This document shows positions 11,403-21,324 of a stretch of 64,000 nt of DNA, piece after piece. The notes below the pieces were generated by a model that worked only from the letters and a program-made list of their open reading frames with translations, searched no databases and was not told where the DNA came from. Made by a program: the position numbers and the translations under genes. The stretch comes from Megascapheus bottae (taxonomy: Eukaryota > Chordata > Mammalia > Rodentia > Geomyidae). Where the stretch lies: contig JANJXV010000013.1 in NCBI GenBank assembly GCA_024803745.1, forward strand, positions 13,699,501-13,763,500, read 5' to 3'. Every line of letters begins with the position of its first letter. The stretch's first letter is position 1.

Positions 11403-11677
11403 GACTGCCTGTAATCCTACCTACTCAGAAGGCAGAGATTGAGAGGATCTTTTTTGAGCCAGCCCAGACAAGAACAGTGTATTTAACCACACCCCATCTT
11501 AACCAAAAAGTTGGCCATGATAACTTGCCCTCTTCATCCTATCTATGCTAGAAAAATAAATAAGGATTGGAGCCCCATCCTGGCCTGGGTAAAAATGAGA
11601 GATATACATCTAAAAACAAAGCAAAAAAGGCTGGAAGTATGACTCAAGTGGTAGAGAATAAGGCCCTGAATTCAAAC

Positions 11678-11680
<3 letters not shown>
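11403..11680 (+). repeat. B-type SINE, diverged
   Basis: GACTGCCTGTAATCCTACC, a long poorly matching middle, and GGCTGGAAGTATGACTCAAG at the right arm. Confidence 0.6.

Positions 11681-11737
<57 letters not shown>
11680..11737 (+). repeat. (CA)n microsatellite
   Basis: About 29 CA units with one interruption, grown from the SINE tail. Confidence 0.95.
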
Positions 11738-11738
<1 letters not shown>

Positions 11739-12209
11739 TTATAAAATAAATAATAAAATATAAATGAAATAAATATGTATTTATCATATATACTTGAGAA
11801 AATAGAATGAATAAGTAAAAACTTATGGAAAATGAAAAATAAGATAATGTAATATTGTTTCTTCTCAACCACATAGTGTTAGGGTTCTCATTTGTTTAGC
11901 AAAACAGTGGCAAGTGAACACGTACAGCACTGGTACTCACTGAATACAATCTTGAAAATGAACTATATAATTTATAGGCGAGGATTGAGGGGAAAAACTG
12001 GGAGAAAGTAAGGGAAGGGGTGGAGTGACATTGTCAAAAAAAGTATACCCCTTATCTAGCTTACGTAAGTAACCCCTCAGTACATCACCTTTATGATAAT
12101 ACAAAAAGGAAAAAATAGTTGAATAAATCTTAAACTCTTAATTTAACTATTATAATTACTAGACATTTTAACCTCATTAAAGACTTAAAACATCTTATTT
12201 TCTCTTTAG

Positions 12210-12305
12210 GTGGTACGGGACTATAACCTTCAGCTGTTTTTACAAGAGAATGCTGTATTTCACAAACCTCAGCCTTTCCAGTTCCAGCCTTGTGACAGTG
12301 ATACT
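12210..12305 (+). CDS. FCHSD2: FCHSD2 exon B (after F-BAR core)
   Basis: The exon is 96 nt, 32 codons, symmetric phase 0. The acceptor is tctctttag and the donor gtaagg. The product runs VVRDYNLQLF to PCDSDT and includes the phrase HKPQPFQFQP. It leads from the F-BAR region into the linker. Being 0-0 phase it could be skipped without breaking the frame, but nothing in the sequence shows that this happens. An unspliced frame continues past the donor for about 33 codons, which is an artefact of intron read-through. Confidence 0.95.
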
Positions 12306-13354
12306 GTAAGGAGATTCCAGATTGTTTCACTTGTACAGTTCTGTTTGTGCTTCAGTAACTATCAATTTTGGAGTAGTCTGGAACAGAAGAGTGTGCATCA
12401 TTAATTTTATAACAAAACTGAGGATGCAGAGACACCATGACATTTCTTCTTTCTAAAATGTGCCTAAGATACCCAGTGTCTCTGCACACCTTCCTCCTGC
12501 TGAGGTTGTTATCCTAGGATGAATGAAGCAGAATATTCAGAGTATGGATAAGATTATCAAACTTGATAAACCAAGAGTATGTCTTATTTGAGATTATTTT
12601 TGCCCTTCTGCAAAAAGTAACAGAATAATAGTGACTCTCATTCCATTTTTCCAAAGTCCAACAATGGCCTAACATCTTTCATTTCTAAACACTGTGCTAA
12701 ATGTTCTTACCTGTACTGTCCTTATTTGCCTTAAAATTCTAACTCTGTGCTATTTTCTGTCCTTGCGCAATCTTTACTGGGCAGAGTTTAAAAGCTGCCC
12801 AACTGGTGGATATTGAACTGTCCCCTGTCAGTGCTCTGAGAATGACCATAGCTGAGGTATATGGGGGTATGGGTCCGGGTGGGAGGGATGGATGTGTGTG
12901 TGGGTTTGCATGTCAATAAAGGGCAGGACCTGGGGTTGGAATGAAAGTCATATATATGTAAGAGGAACAATTAAATGCATTGGCCGTGACATTGCTTTTA
13001 CCTTGTGAAGCAGAATTTTCCTTTTCTGGGTCTAGTGAAGAGCTTCTCGTTTTTCGTCTTGTCTAAAGCACCTTTATTTTCCCCAACATGGGTGTTAGGA
13101 AGAACTATCAAGCTCACCTGCCTTTACTAAAGGAGAAACTATAGTTTAAAAAAGAAAAGAGTTGGCCTAGTCATATCCTGAATGAATGATTTATACCTAA
13201 TATAATTGGAATGTTAATATTCTTTTACAATTTATTTTACCTTTGGAGAAGGAATGGTCATTGCTTGGGGATCCGTTAATTTTTAACAATGGAAAACAAT
13301 AAATATCTATGCTTTTATAAAGCTCCCTAATAATTATTTTTGAAGTGTTTGCTG

Positions 13355-13452
13355 GATTTCTCTTTTTGCCTATGTGTGAACTAGGGTTTAATCTCTGGAC
13401 CTCCTACTTGCTAGACAGGTACTCTCCATTTGGGCAACATTTCCAATCCTGT
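13355..13452 (-). repeat. ID-like SINE fragment, antisense
   Basis: GAACTAGGGTTTAATCTC to TAGACAGGTACTCTCCA resembles the reverse of an ID arm. Confidence 0.5.
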
Positions 13453-13454
13453 TT

Positions 13455-13716
13455 TTCACTGTATTTTGTGTGCATATATGTTTGCACACAGTACTAGGGT
13501 TTGTATTTGGGGCCTCATACTCTTTCTCATCTTTCTAACTCAAAGCTGGTACTCTGCCCTTTGAGCCATACCAGCATTTCTGGGTTTTTGCCAGAAATTA
13601 ATTGGAAATAAGAGTCTCTCAGATTTGTCTGCCCTGGATGGTTCTGAACCTAGATCCTCCACCCTCAGCCTACTGAGTAGCTAGAACTATAGGTGTAAGC
13701 CACCAGTGCTCAACTG
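13455..13716 (-). repeat. B-type SINE, diverged
   Basis: AATTGGAAATAAGAGTCTC in the link and CTACTGAGTAGCTAGAACTA at the left arm. Confidence 0.75.
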
Positions 13717-14046
13717 CATCTAGCTGTTTATTGGTTGAAATAGGGTGTCAGGAACTTTTTACTGGACTGATCTTTAACCATGATCATTTCCAAGTCTGTA
13801 GATCCTGAAGAGTTAGGATTATAATCACACAAAACCTTATGATGGTTTAATTTTTATTTACCTAAGGACTGTTGAATTTACCTACTGCTTCTTTCAGGCT
13901 CATTAGCCATTAATATATCCATTTTCACTAAAAAAGTCTATTCTAATCTTTTTTCTATTTGACTGAGTTGTTTATTTTATTATTATAGTTTATATTTTGA
14001 AGATGAATTAAAGTTTACCCTGTAGAGTCAAAAAATAATAATATGG

Positions 14047-14239
14047 ATGGGTTGGGAATGTAGCCTAGTGGCAGAGTACTTGCCTCATATGCACAAACCC
14101 TGGGTTCGATTCCTTGGTACCACATACACAGAAAAGGCCAGAAATGGCGCTGTGGCTCAAGTGGCAGAGTGCTAGCCTTGAGCAAAAAGTGTCCAAGGGC
14201 AGTGGCCAGGCCCTTCATTCAAGCCCCAGGACTGGAAAA
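14047..14239 (+). repeat. T-type SINE
   Basis: GGGTTGGGAATGTAGCC start, GGTTCGATTCC B-box-like, ends CCCCAGGACTGG. Confidence 0.88.
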
Positions 14240-14282
14240 AAATGATAATATGGTCTGGATTAAAGATAATAATTAAAAATAA

Positions 14283-14479
14283 TGGGGCCAGGAGTTTAGC
14301 CTAGTGTTACAGTGCTTGCTTAGCATACACAAAGACCCAGGTTCAATTCCTTGGTACCACATACATAGCAAAAGGCCAGAAATGGTTCTGTGGCTCAAGT
14401 GGTAGAGCTCTAGTCTTGAGAAAGCCCAATGACCAATGACAGTGCCCAGGCCCTGAGTTCAAGGCCCAGGACTGGCAAA
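14283..14479 (+). repeat. T-type SINE
   Basis: GGGGCCAGGAGTTTAGCC start; second of three SINEs in a row in the same direction. Confidence 0.88.
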
Positions 14480-14499
14480 AATAATAATCATAATAATAA

Positions 14500-14722
14500 C
14501 AGCTGGATGCAGATGGCTCATGCCTGTAATCCCAGCTACTCTGGAGGCTAAGATCTAAGGATCATGGTTCAAAGCCATCCCTGAGCAGAAAGTCCATAAG
14601 ACTCTTATGGACAAAAAATGCAATTGTGGCTCAAAGTAGTAGAACACTAGCCTTGAGCAAAAGTGCTTAAATACAGTGCTCAGACCATGAGTTCAAGCCT
14701 CATGACTGACAAAAATGTAAAC
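14500..14722 (+). repeat. B-type SINE
   Basis: GGCTCATGCCTGTAATCCCA to GTTCAAGCCTCATGACTGAC; the A/T-rich tail of the preceding copy served as its landing site. Confidence 0.85.
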
Positions 14723-15233
14723 AAAAACCAGAGAAAGGACAAAGGTATTTTGCAAGTTGGTAGCAAGTTGGTGATAGACTTTGAACCAAATTAAATCCAA
14801 ATTAATCTTGGTGCAGACAGAAGGATTATATATTCTTACTGTATTGTCTTATTCCTCAGTTCTATTCAACTATTTTTTTCTTTAATCACATTGAATTGTT
14901 TTCCTGTCTGTTTGTGCGGTGGCTTGGTATTATAGGTTGGCATAAAAATGCTTTTCTTCCTTGCTTAGCTTAGCTAGGTTCTTTCACACCCCAAAGTCCA
15001 CAGTCTTAGAGATGTTGCTTTCATGTTTAGCCATGTAATACAAAAAGCCTGTGTTCAGTGCTGCTGTCCTGGTCTTTTTCTGACTGTATGACATGAGATA
15101 TTGTTCCAAGTAGCAGGGCCTGCCTCAGATTTTGAGTGCTGACTAAGGGAATGTTCTCTGGTCCGACTTTAGAAGGGTAACATTTGCATTAAAGATAACA
15201 ATACTTTTCTCTCTATTCTCTCTTGTGCTGTAG

Positions 15234-15350
15234 AGTCGACAGCTGGAATCAGAAACTGGGACTACAGAGGAGCACAGTCTAAATAAGGAGGCTCGGAAAT
15301 GGGCTACACGTGTGGCACGTGAGCACAAAAACATTGTTCATCAACAGCGG
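15234..15350 (+). CDS. FCHSD2: FCHSD2 exon C (linker)
   Basis: The exon is 117 nt, 39 codons, phase 0-0, with acceptor gctgtag and strong donor gtaagt. It encodes SRQLESETGT to NIVHQQR. The charged stretch EARKWATRVAREHKN is predicted to be helical and leads toward the coiled coil of the next two exons. The T-type SINE that hosts the AK4 pseudogene starts about 250 nt downstream. Confidence 0.95.
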
Positions 15351-15743
15351 GTAAGTGAAGTGGAAGACATCCTAACTGTATTCAGTTTAAATTGAATGTG
15401 AGACAGATTTAAGAAGTTGAATTTTATTAATGTGAAAAATACCATTTTTTCTGTACTTTCCCAATAGTCAACATTATATTCTTAGTTATCTGTTTATCTT
15501 AAAACTTTAATAAACCCTCTAGCAGCAGCACAGTAATGTTTATCTGTTTACCACAGAATTACCTATCAATGGCTGCAATAGGTTTAAAGACACAGTTGTA
15601 GAGGCTGAGAGCATAGCCTGGTGGTAGAGTGCTTGCCTGGCATGCATGAAGCCCTGGGTTCAGTTCCTCAGTATCACATACTCAGAAAAAAACAGAAGTG
15701 GTGCTGTAGCCCAAGTGGCAGAGTGCTAGCCTTGAGCAAAACA

Positions 15744-15752
15744 GTGTCCAAG
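15744..15752 (+). repeat. Target-site duplication of the AK4 retrocopy, left
   Basis: GTGTCCAAG at the left edge of the pseudogene is repeated at 17310-17318 after the poly(A) tail (and once more at 17241-17249 because of a local duplication). The motif itself is part of the host SINE's right arm, so the copy landed in that SINE. Confidence 0.85.
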
Positions 15753-17309
15753 CAGAATCTGTGACCTGGATCTAGTGATCAGTTTGAACATTCCATTTGA
15801 AACACTTAAAGATCAACTTAGCCGACACTGGATTCATCTTCCTAGTGGATGAGTATATAACCTGGCCTTCAACCCACCTCATGTGCATGGGATCGATGAC
15901 ATCGCTGGGGAACCATTAGTCCAACAGGCGGATGATAAACCTGAAGCAGTGGCTGCCAGGCTAAGACGGTACAAAGATGCTATGAAGCCAGTCATCAAAT
16001 TATACAAAAGCCGAGGAGTTCTCCACCAGTTTTCTCGAACGGAGACTAACAAGATCCAACCTTATGTTTACTCACTTTTCTCGAACAAGATCACACCTAT
16101 TCAGTCCAAACAAGCATTCTGAGCCTGCCCTGTGAAAGAACCAGAAAGACGTGATCCTTCATAAAATCATGTGTGTGTCTTGTATTGGTGCCGTGTCCAC
16201 ATTAGAAGCTAGCTGAGAAGGCATGTAGCATCTTTTCTAGTTCAAATGGTGAGATGATAGGAAAACTATGGAGTATACGAAGATCATGAAGAAAGTGACG
16301 TGTCAAGCCCTTCACAAGAAAGCAAGTACAAGCTGGATTTCAAATGTCTACTCTGTCGAGACTGAGGTCTTTCTGCATGTAAGAGTGATGGCCTCTGGTT
16401 TTCCCTTCTTTCCAAAGGCTGTCCAACCATATCACCAGCAAACCTGAGAACACCAAGGGTTCCAGCCCCAGCTTCTCTCAGTTCTCTGATGTATAATTAG
16501 TAAATTGAAGCTGATTATACTCACTGGCTGCTTCTGCCTTTACTGACTGTGCCCTCATGTTCCCTCCCTTTTTTTCCTGATATAGAGTAACACTTTCTAT
16601 GCATCCCTGCATTATGTTCCTGCTCTATCTTTTGACTTCCTAGGCTATTACATAATATAGATAATTATTGTATTACCTCCTCACCCTCCTGCAAATTCCT
16701 CTTTTTAGGAACTGAGATCAAGGGGATTGCATTGAATTTCTTTATGTACCAGAAACTGAGCCACATGGCTCAAAACTAGTCAAACTCATGGGTTCACTCT
16801 GTCTGATAAATGAAAGATTCTCAAAAGTCTTGGGAATCCTCAGGAAATAAAGGAAATCCTCACTGATGGAAATACTGAATAACAATCATATGTACAGAAA
16901 TAGTAAAGGGATTACTGGATTTACAGAATTGTTAAGCTTTTGTTACTCAAGACAAAATGAATTTTGAACATGCTGCTAGATATAGACATTTTTCTTTATG
17001 AATGACCTAGATAGATGATAGTGGGGAGAAGGGAGCCTGTGGGGTAGAAGAAACATTGCACTAGGTATATGTAGATTGAGTAGGCAGCATTTTAATTAGG
17101 GAAAACAAAAAAAATTATTTTCCCCTATTCTTGCCTAAAAATGCAGTCTATGGGCTGACCATAAAGTCTCAAAATTAAGATAATAGATATTTTGTCTTTT
17201 ATTGCATCAATAAACCATTCATTGAAATATGAAAAGAAAAGTGTCCAAGGATATTTTGTCTTTCATTGCATCAATAAACCATTCATTGAAATATGAAAAG
17301 AAAAAAAAA
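15753..17309 (+). pseudogene. AK4P: AK4 (adenylate kinase 4, mitochondrial) processed pseudogene, 5'-truncated
   Basis: The + strand from 15754 reads like the C-terminal half of AK4: ICDLDLVISLNIPFETLKD, then FNPPHVHGIDD, EPLVQQADDKPEAVAARLR, YKSRGVLHQF, ending TPIQSKQAF and TGA at 16120-16122 (122 codons; the family has about 223 residues). There are no introns. A single in-frame TGA at 15850-15852 follows PSG, with no frameshift. About 1.1 kb of AK4-like 3' UTR follows, with AATAAA at 17209-17214 and an A-rich tail. The copy lacks the P-loop half, so it cannot make an active kinase. It is flanked by GTGTCCAAG at 15744-15752 and after its tail, and lies inside a SINE. A retrocopy made by L1 machinery is the natural reading. 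AK3 is less likely than AK4 from the residue pattern. Confidence 0.92.
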
Positions 17310-17319
17310 GTGTCCAAGG
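17186..17319 (+). repeat. 64-bp tandem duplication at the AK4 retrocopy 3' end
   Basis: The segment starting ATATTTTGTCTTT at 17187 recurs at 17251 with a period of 64 bp. Each unit holds the poly(A) signal (17209-17214 and 17273-17278), the A-rich tail and the GTGTCCAAGG site. One base differs (TTTTATTG versus TTTCATTG) and the tail lengths differ. The duplication must have followed the insertion, because it includes target-site sequence. Confidence 0.9.
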
Positions 17320-17486
17320 ACAGTGCGTAAGCCCTGAATTCAAGCCCCAGGACTAAAAAAGAATAAATAAAAATAAAGACACAATTGTAGATTCCATTAA
17401 ACTGAATTTTCAAGACTGAACTCTAAGCACAAAACAATTATTTTAAGTACAGTTTTCACCAATTTCATTTCTATTTGTATCCTCTT

Positions 17487-17488
<2 letters not shown>

Positions 17489-17559
<71 letters not shown>
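17489..17559 (+). repeat. Compound microsatellite (TG)n(GA)n
   Basis: About 9 TG units run straight into about 26 GA units, then GGCGGGGGAGGGGG. The purine-pure half and G-run could adopt H-DNA or G-rich structure. Confidence 0.93.
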
Positions 17560-17561
<2 letters not shown>

Positions 17562-17576
17562 GGGGAGGGGGAAGTG

Positions 17577-17754
17577 TTTTGGTCAAAGCTAGTACTCTAC
17601 CACTTGAACTATATAGCTCCATATCTGGCTTTTTGATAGTTGGAGATAAGAGTCGCATGGACTTTCCTGCCTGGACTGACTTCAAACTACAATCCTCAGA
17701 TCTCACCCTCCTGAGTAGCTAGGGTTACACGTGTGAGCAACTGGTTCCTGGCTG
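17577..17754 (-). repeat. B-type SINE, 3' arm truncated
   Basis: Only AAAGCTAGTACTCTACCACT remains of the right arm; link and left arm are complete. Confidence 0.78.
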
Positions 17755-17799
17755 TCTCTTATTTTTTGCCTTCACATCTAACTTCTTAAAAGAATTATC

Positions 17800-17946
17800 T
17801 ATGGCTAGGAATGTAGCTTAGTGATAGAGGGCTTGCCTAGCATCCATAAAGTCCCAGGTTTGATTCCTCAGTACCACATAACAGAAAAAGCCAGATGTGG
17901 TACTGTGGCTCAAGCCCCAGGACTGGCCAAAAAAAGAAAAAAAAAG
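17800..17946 (+). repeat. T-type SINE with internal deletion
   Basis: Left arm complete; the right arm jumps from GTGGCTCAAG directly to CCCCAGGACTGGCC, losing about 60 nt between two CAAG repeats. Confidence 0.85.
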
Positions 17947-18214
17947 AGTTGTCCATCTTTATTGTCTTACTTCTCACTTGATTTTTTTTTAAATGCCTGG
18001 GGGTTTGTTGAGATCTTTAGATATATTCATTTTGGTCTGTCTTCCCCTCCTTTTTCTTCATTCTCTTTCCTTTCCTTCAGAAAGACTAAATTTACAAAAT
18101 CAGTATGATGCTTGTGTTAAGAGATCCAACTACACACTCAGATTTCTCAGTTTTCTTAACCAGTCAAGAATTCCAAGATATTTAATAATTCCCTTCATCT
18201 TAAAACATTTTCTT

Positions 18215-18402
18215 GGGGCCGGGAGTTTGGCCTAGTGGTAGAGTGCTTGCCTAGCATGCACAAAGACCAGGGTTTGATTCCTCCATACCACATACATAGA
18301 AAAAAGCTGGAAGTGGTTCTGTGGCTCAAGTGTAGAGCTCTAGACTTGAGAAAGCCCAAGGACAGTGCTCAGGCCCTGATTTCAAGCCAGGACTGGGAAA
18401 AT
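18215..18402 (+). repeat. T-type SINE
   Basis: GGGGCCGGGAGTTTGGCC start; ends AAGCCAGGACTGGGAA. Confidence 0.9.
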
Positions 18403-18561
18403 AATTGTTTTCTTCTCTGTCAACCATGACTTATCCTGGTCTTCTCTGTATATTCCTAGATTCTTTCATAGGTTTCTCTTATTTCTGTCCCACAATTAAA
18501 TATTTTAATTCCCTGGGTGTTTTTGTTGTTGTTGTTACTAGGCCATCTTCTGATTCTTTTC

Positions 18562-18800
18562 TTTTGGGGGGGGCGGTGTTCATGGGGCTTGAACTCTGGG
18601 TCTGGGTGCTATCCCTGAGTTTTTCAGCTCAAGGCTACCACCCTACCCCTGAAGCCACAGCCCTACTTCCCCTTTTCTAGAGATTAATTGGAGATAAGAA
18701 TCTCAGATCCTCTTGTGCACCAGGGCTGGCTTTGAACCTTGATCCTCAGATCTCCGCCTCCTGAGTAGCTAGGATTATAGGCATGAGTGACCAGGCCCTG
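18562..18800 (-). repeat. B-type SINE
   Basis: Preceded by a G8 run; CATGGGGCTTGAACTCTGGG to AGTGACCAGGCCCTGCTG. Confidence 0.85.
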
Positions 18801-19029
18801 CTGCCAGCTTCTTATTCTGTTCTATACTCCCAGTAAAGGCAGTTTCAATCATGTCCATGAATTCACCTACAACCAAGTCATAAATTAATATTTGCTAAAT
18901 TGGACCTTACTATTCCTGTCTGCCCCTTTGCTCTTTTTGCCTATTTCACTAACTTGTCAAAAACTCAAATTCTTTGTTCCTCCTGTAGAATGCTGCATAG
19001 CAAAATACCTCATACTTAATGCCACAAAC

Positions 19030-19370
19030 AAGCTTTTTTTTTTTTTGCTGGTCAGCTTCTTTGCGCTCAAGGCTAGCACTCTACCACTTGAGTCACTGCA
19101 CTGCTTCCTTGGTAGATCTCAGCCCAGACAGGAAGCAAGATCCTATCTCAAAAATGACCAGCAAAAAATAGGCCTGGAGTTGTGGTTCAGTGGTAAGAAC
19201 TTCTACCTAGCAAGCACAGTGACTGAATTCAAACCCATCTGGCAAGAAAAAAGAAAAAATAAGACCAGCTGCTCATACCTATAATCCTAGCTCCTCAGGA
19301 GGCTGAGATTTGAGGGTCATGGTTTGATGCCAGCCGAAGGAAGAAACTCCATGAGACTCTTTTTAAAAAA
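19030..19370. repeat. Patchwork of SINE pieces
   Basis: An antisense right-arm piece (19030-19112), an ID-like sense monomer (19152-19255: GTTGTGGTTCAGTGGTAAG, ATTCAAACCCATCTGGC) and a sense B-type left arm (19262-19370). Confidence 0.65.
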
Positions 19371-19383
19371 AAATTACTATTTT

Positions 19384-19634
19384 CATACCCAATGATATGG
19401 ACATAGTACAGGAAATATAAACACAACTGCATAGACATAAAAACTTATAACTCGATAGACATAATGTTTTATTACATTGATTAATACGTATCTATGATAT
19501 ACAAACCTTTAGCCTAATTTTGATTATGTTCTAAAAACTAAGTGCCTGTGATTGTATATAGAGATTCCCTTCTTGTTTGTTAAACACATCATTTGAAATA
19601 TGATGTAAAAATCAATGTTAATAAATTCTTTAAT
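19384..19634 (+). mobile_element. L1 3' UTR fragment (copy 1)
   Basis: Starts CATACCCAATGATATGGAC and ends in AATAAATTCTTTAATAAAAAA. It matches 21981-22239 nearly base for base, so both derive from the same L1 3'-end type. Confidence 0.85.
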
Positions 19635-19650
19635 AAAAAACTTACTTTTT

Positions 19651-19863
19651 TGGGGGGGGGCTGGGAGTTTGGCCTAGTGGTAGAGTGCTTGCCTAGCATG
19701 CACGAAGCCCTGGGTTCGATTCCTTGGTACCACATACATTAGAAAAAAAAAAAAAAAGCCAGAAGTGGTGCTGAGGCTCAAGTGGTAGAGCTCTAGCCTT
19801 GAGAAAAATCCAAGGACAGTGCTCAGGCCCTGAGCTTAAGCCCAGGACTGGCAAAAAAAAAAA
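19651..19863 (+). repeat. T-type SINE, TSD 16 bp
   Basis: AAAAAACTTACTTTTT at 19635-19650 and 19864-19879. Before it arrived, the L1 3' fragment on the left and the antisense L1 on the right were adjacent. Confidence 0.92.
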
Positions 19864-19879
19864 AAAAAACTTACTTTTT

Positions 19880-20586
19880 ATTGTCAGGGTAATGTATAGA
19901 GGGGTTACAGTTACATTTGTCAGGTAGTAGGTACCTTACTTCACACACAATGATATCTTTTCTCATGTTTTTGGCCCCATTCCCCCTCCCTATCATCTTG
20001 TTTTCCCCCCTTCCCTTTCCTATTGCAAATAAACAAATAAATGAATATACAATATAGCAGTTAACAAAGTCAGATATAGTAACAATATGAGATTGACCAA
20101 AGGGCAACAAAAGAGAAGAGAAATAATATAGTACATTAAGAACAATAATCACTCAAGATAAAGCTCTTGTTTCCATATCCTAGAGATCTTCTCATTTAGT
20201 CTCATCCTATATAGCCACATGTACCTAGATTTTGAGCTGTTTCTGCTAGGAGAGTCCTAGATGTGTACCACTTATTATAAATGAGGGAAACTATTCAGTC
20301 TATGTTCCTTTGGATCTGGCTTTCTTCACTTAATATGGTTTTTTCCAAGTCTTTCCATTTCCTTTCAAATGAGGCAATATCATTCTTTCTGACGGCAGCA
20401 TAGAATTCCATTGTATATAAGTACCACATCTTCTTGATCCAATCATTTACTGAGGGGCATCTGGGTTGGTTCCATATCTTTGTTATGGTAAATAGTGCTG
20501 CAGTGAACATCGTTGTGCTACTGGGTTTAGTGTGTCCTTATTTCTGGATGTTTGGCTAATTATCAAGGAGTGGAATTGCTGGGAGT
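19880..20586 (-). mobile_element. L1 3' end (ORF2 C-terminus and 3' UTR), antisense
   Basis: The minus strand encodes the L1 ORF2 C-terminal motifs NQPRCPSVNDWIKKMWYLYT and MEFYAAVRKN (20295-20510). Toward lower coordinates lies the 3' UTR with a G-rich strand (C-rich on +, about 19978-20010) and the terminal CCTGACAATAAAAAGTAAG-like end. The 5' side stops near 20586, so it is 5'-truncated. Confidence 0.9.
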
Positions 20587-20590
20587 TCTA

Positions 20591-21324
20591 ACTTCTCAAC
20601 AAAATACTGGCCAACCATCTTCAGCAACTCATCAAAAAAAAATATATACACTACAATCAAACAGATTCATCACAGGGATGCAAAGTTGGTTCAATATACG
20701 CAAGTCAATTAATGTAATTAATCACATCAACAGGAGCAAGGACAAGAATTACATGACTGTCTCAATAGATACAGAAAAGGCATTTGACAAGATCCAACAC
20801 CCCTTTATGCTAAAAGCTCTGGAGAAACTAGGAATCCATGGAACATTCCTCAATATAATAAAGGCTGTGTGTGACAAACCCATAGCTAGCATTATACTTA
20901 ATGGCAAAAAGCTAAAGCCATTTCCTCTAAAATCAGGAACAAGACAAGGATGTCCATTCTCTCCACTTCTCTTAAACACAGTATTAGAGCCAGAGCAGTA
21001 AGGCAAGAAGCAAGCATAAAAGGGATCCAGATAGGGAAAGAGGAAATGAAACTTTCCCTTTTTGCAGATGACATGATTCTGTATTTAAAGAAACCTATAG
21101 ATTCCACTCCCAAACTGCTTGAGCTGATTCAAAATTTTGACAAGGTATCAGGATATAAAATTAACCCTCAAAAATCAACTGCCTTCCTGTATACCAATAA
21201 CAGAGGAGCAAGGCAGCAATCAGGAAAGCAACTCCTTTTGCAATAGCCTCAAAGAAAATAAAGTACTTAGGAACAACTTAACTAAGAATGTAAAGGACCT
21301 TTATGATAAAAACTTTAAAAACCT
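20591..21324 (+). mobile_element. L1 ORF2 reverse-transcriptase segment, sense (host element, left part)
   Basis: Encodes L1 reverse transcriptase landmarks: [28 protein letters not shown], then [10 protein letters not shown] with the catalytic FADD at about 21060-21075. It is broken by frameshifts (for example near 20990) and is non-functional. The element resumes at 22257. Confidence 0.93.

Larger units (their letters stand above)
5399..12209 (+). other. FCHSD2: FCHSD2 intron A-B
   Basis: About 6.8 kb. It holds the SINEs listed separately at 5575-8097 and 10617-11680, simple repeats, and a central AT-rich stretch (8100-10610) in which I see no gene; 8888-9010 has a weak MIR-like core (GGTTGGCATTATCATG, GGTAACACACTC). 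Open frames at 8246-8490 are Phe/Leu-rich translations of T-rich DNA. Confidence 0.85.
12306..15233 (+). other. FCHSD2: FCHSD2 intron B-C
   Basis: 2.9 kb. 12306-13350 and 14723-15233 show no gene or clear repeat (a worn MIR may lie near 12640-12760). The remainder is SINE, listed separately. Confidence 0.85.
15602..17374 (+). repeat. T-type SINE split by the AK4 retrocopy
   Basis: The 5' part (15602-15752) has the A-box-like and B-box-like segments of the tRNA-derived left arm and the start of the right arm. The 3' part (17310-17374) resumes at GTGTCCAAGGACAGTG and ends in CCCCAGGACT plus an A-rich tail. The SINE has its own TSD: AAAGACACAGTTGTAG at 15586-15601 and AAAGACACAATTGTAG at 17375-17390, with one difference. 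Confidence 0.92.

Noticed and set aside
18892..19284. 130-codon open frame on the + strand
   Set aside because: Its second half translates SINE pieces (LKASTLPLES is the usual antisense SINE reading) and the first half is T-rich intron. No domain is visible.
19880..21324. Twin-primed (5'-inverted) single L1
   Set aside because: The antisense part holds the L1 3' end, whereas twin priming inverts the 5' part. These are separate elements.
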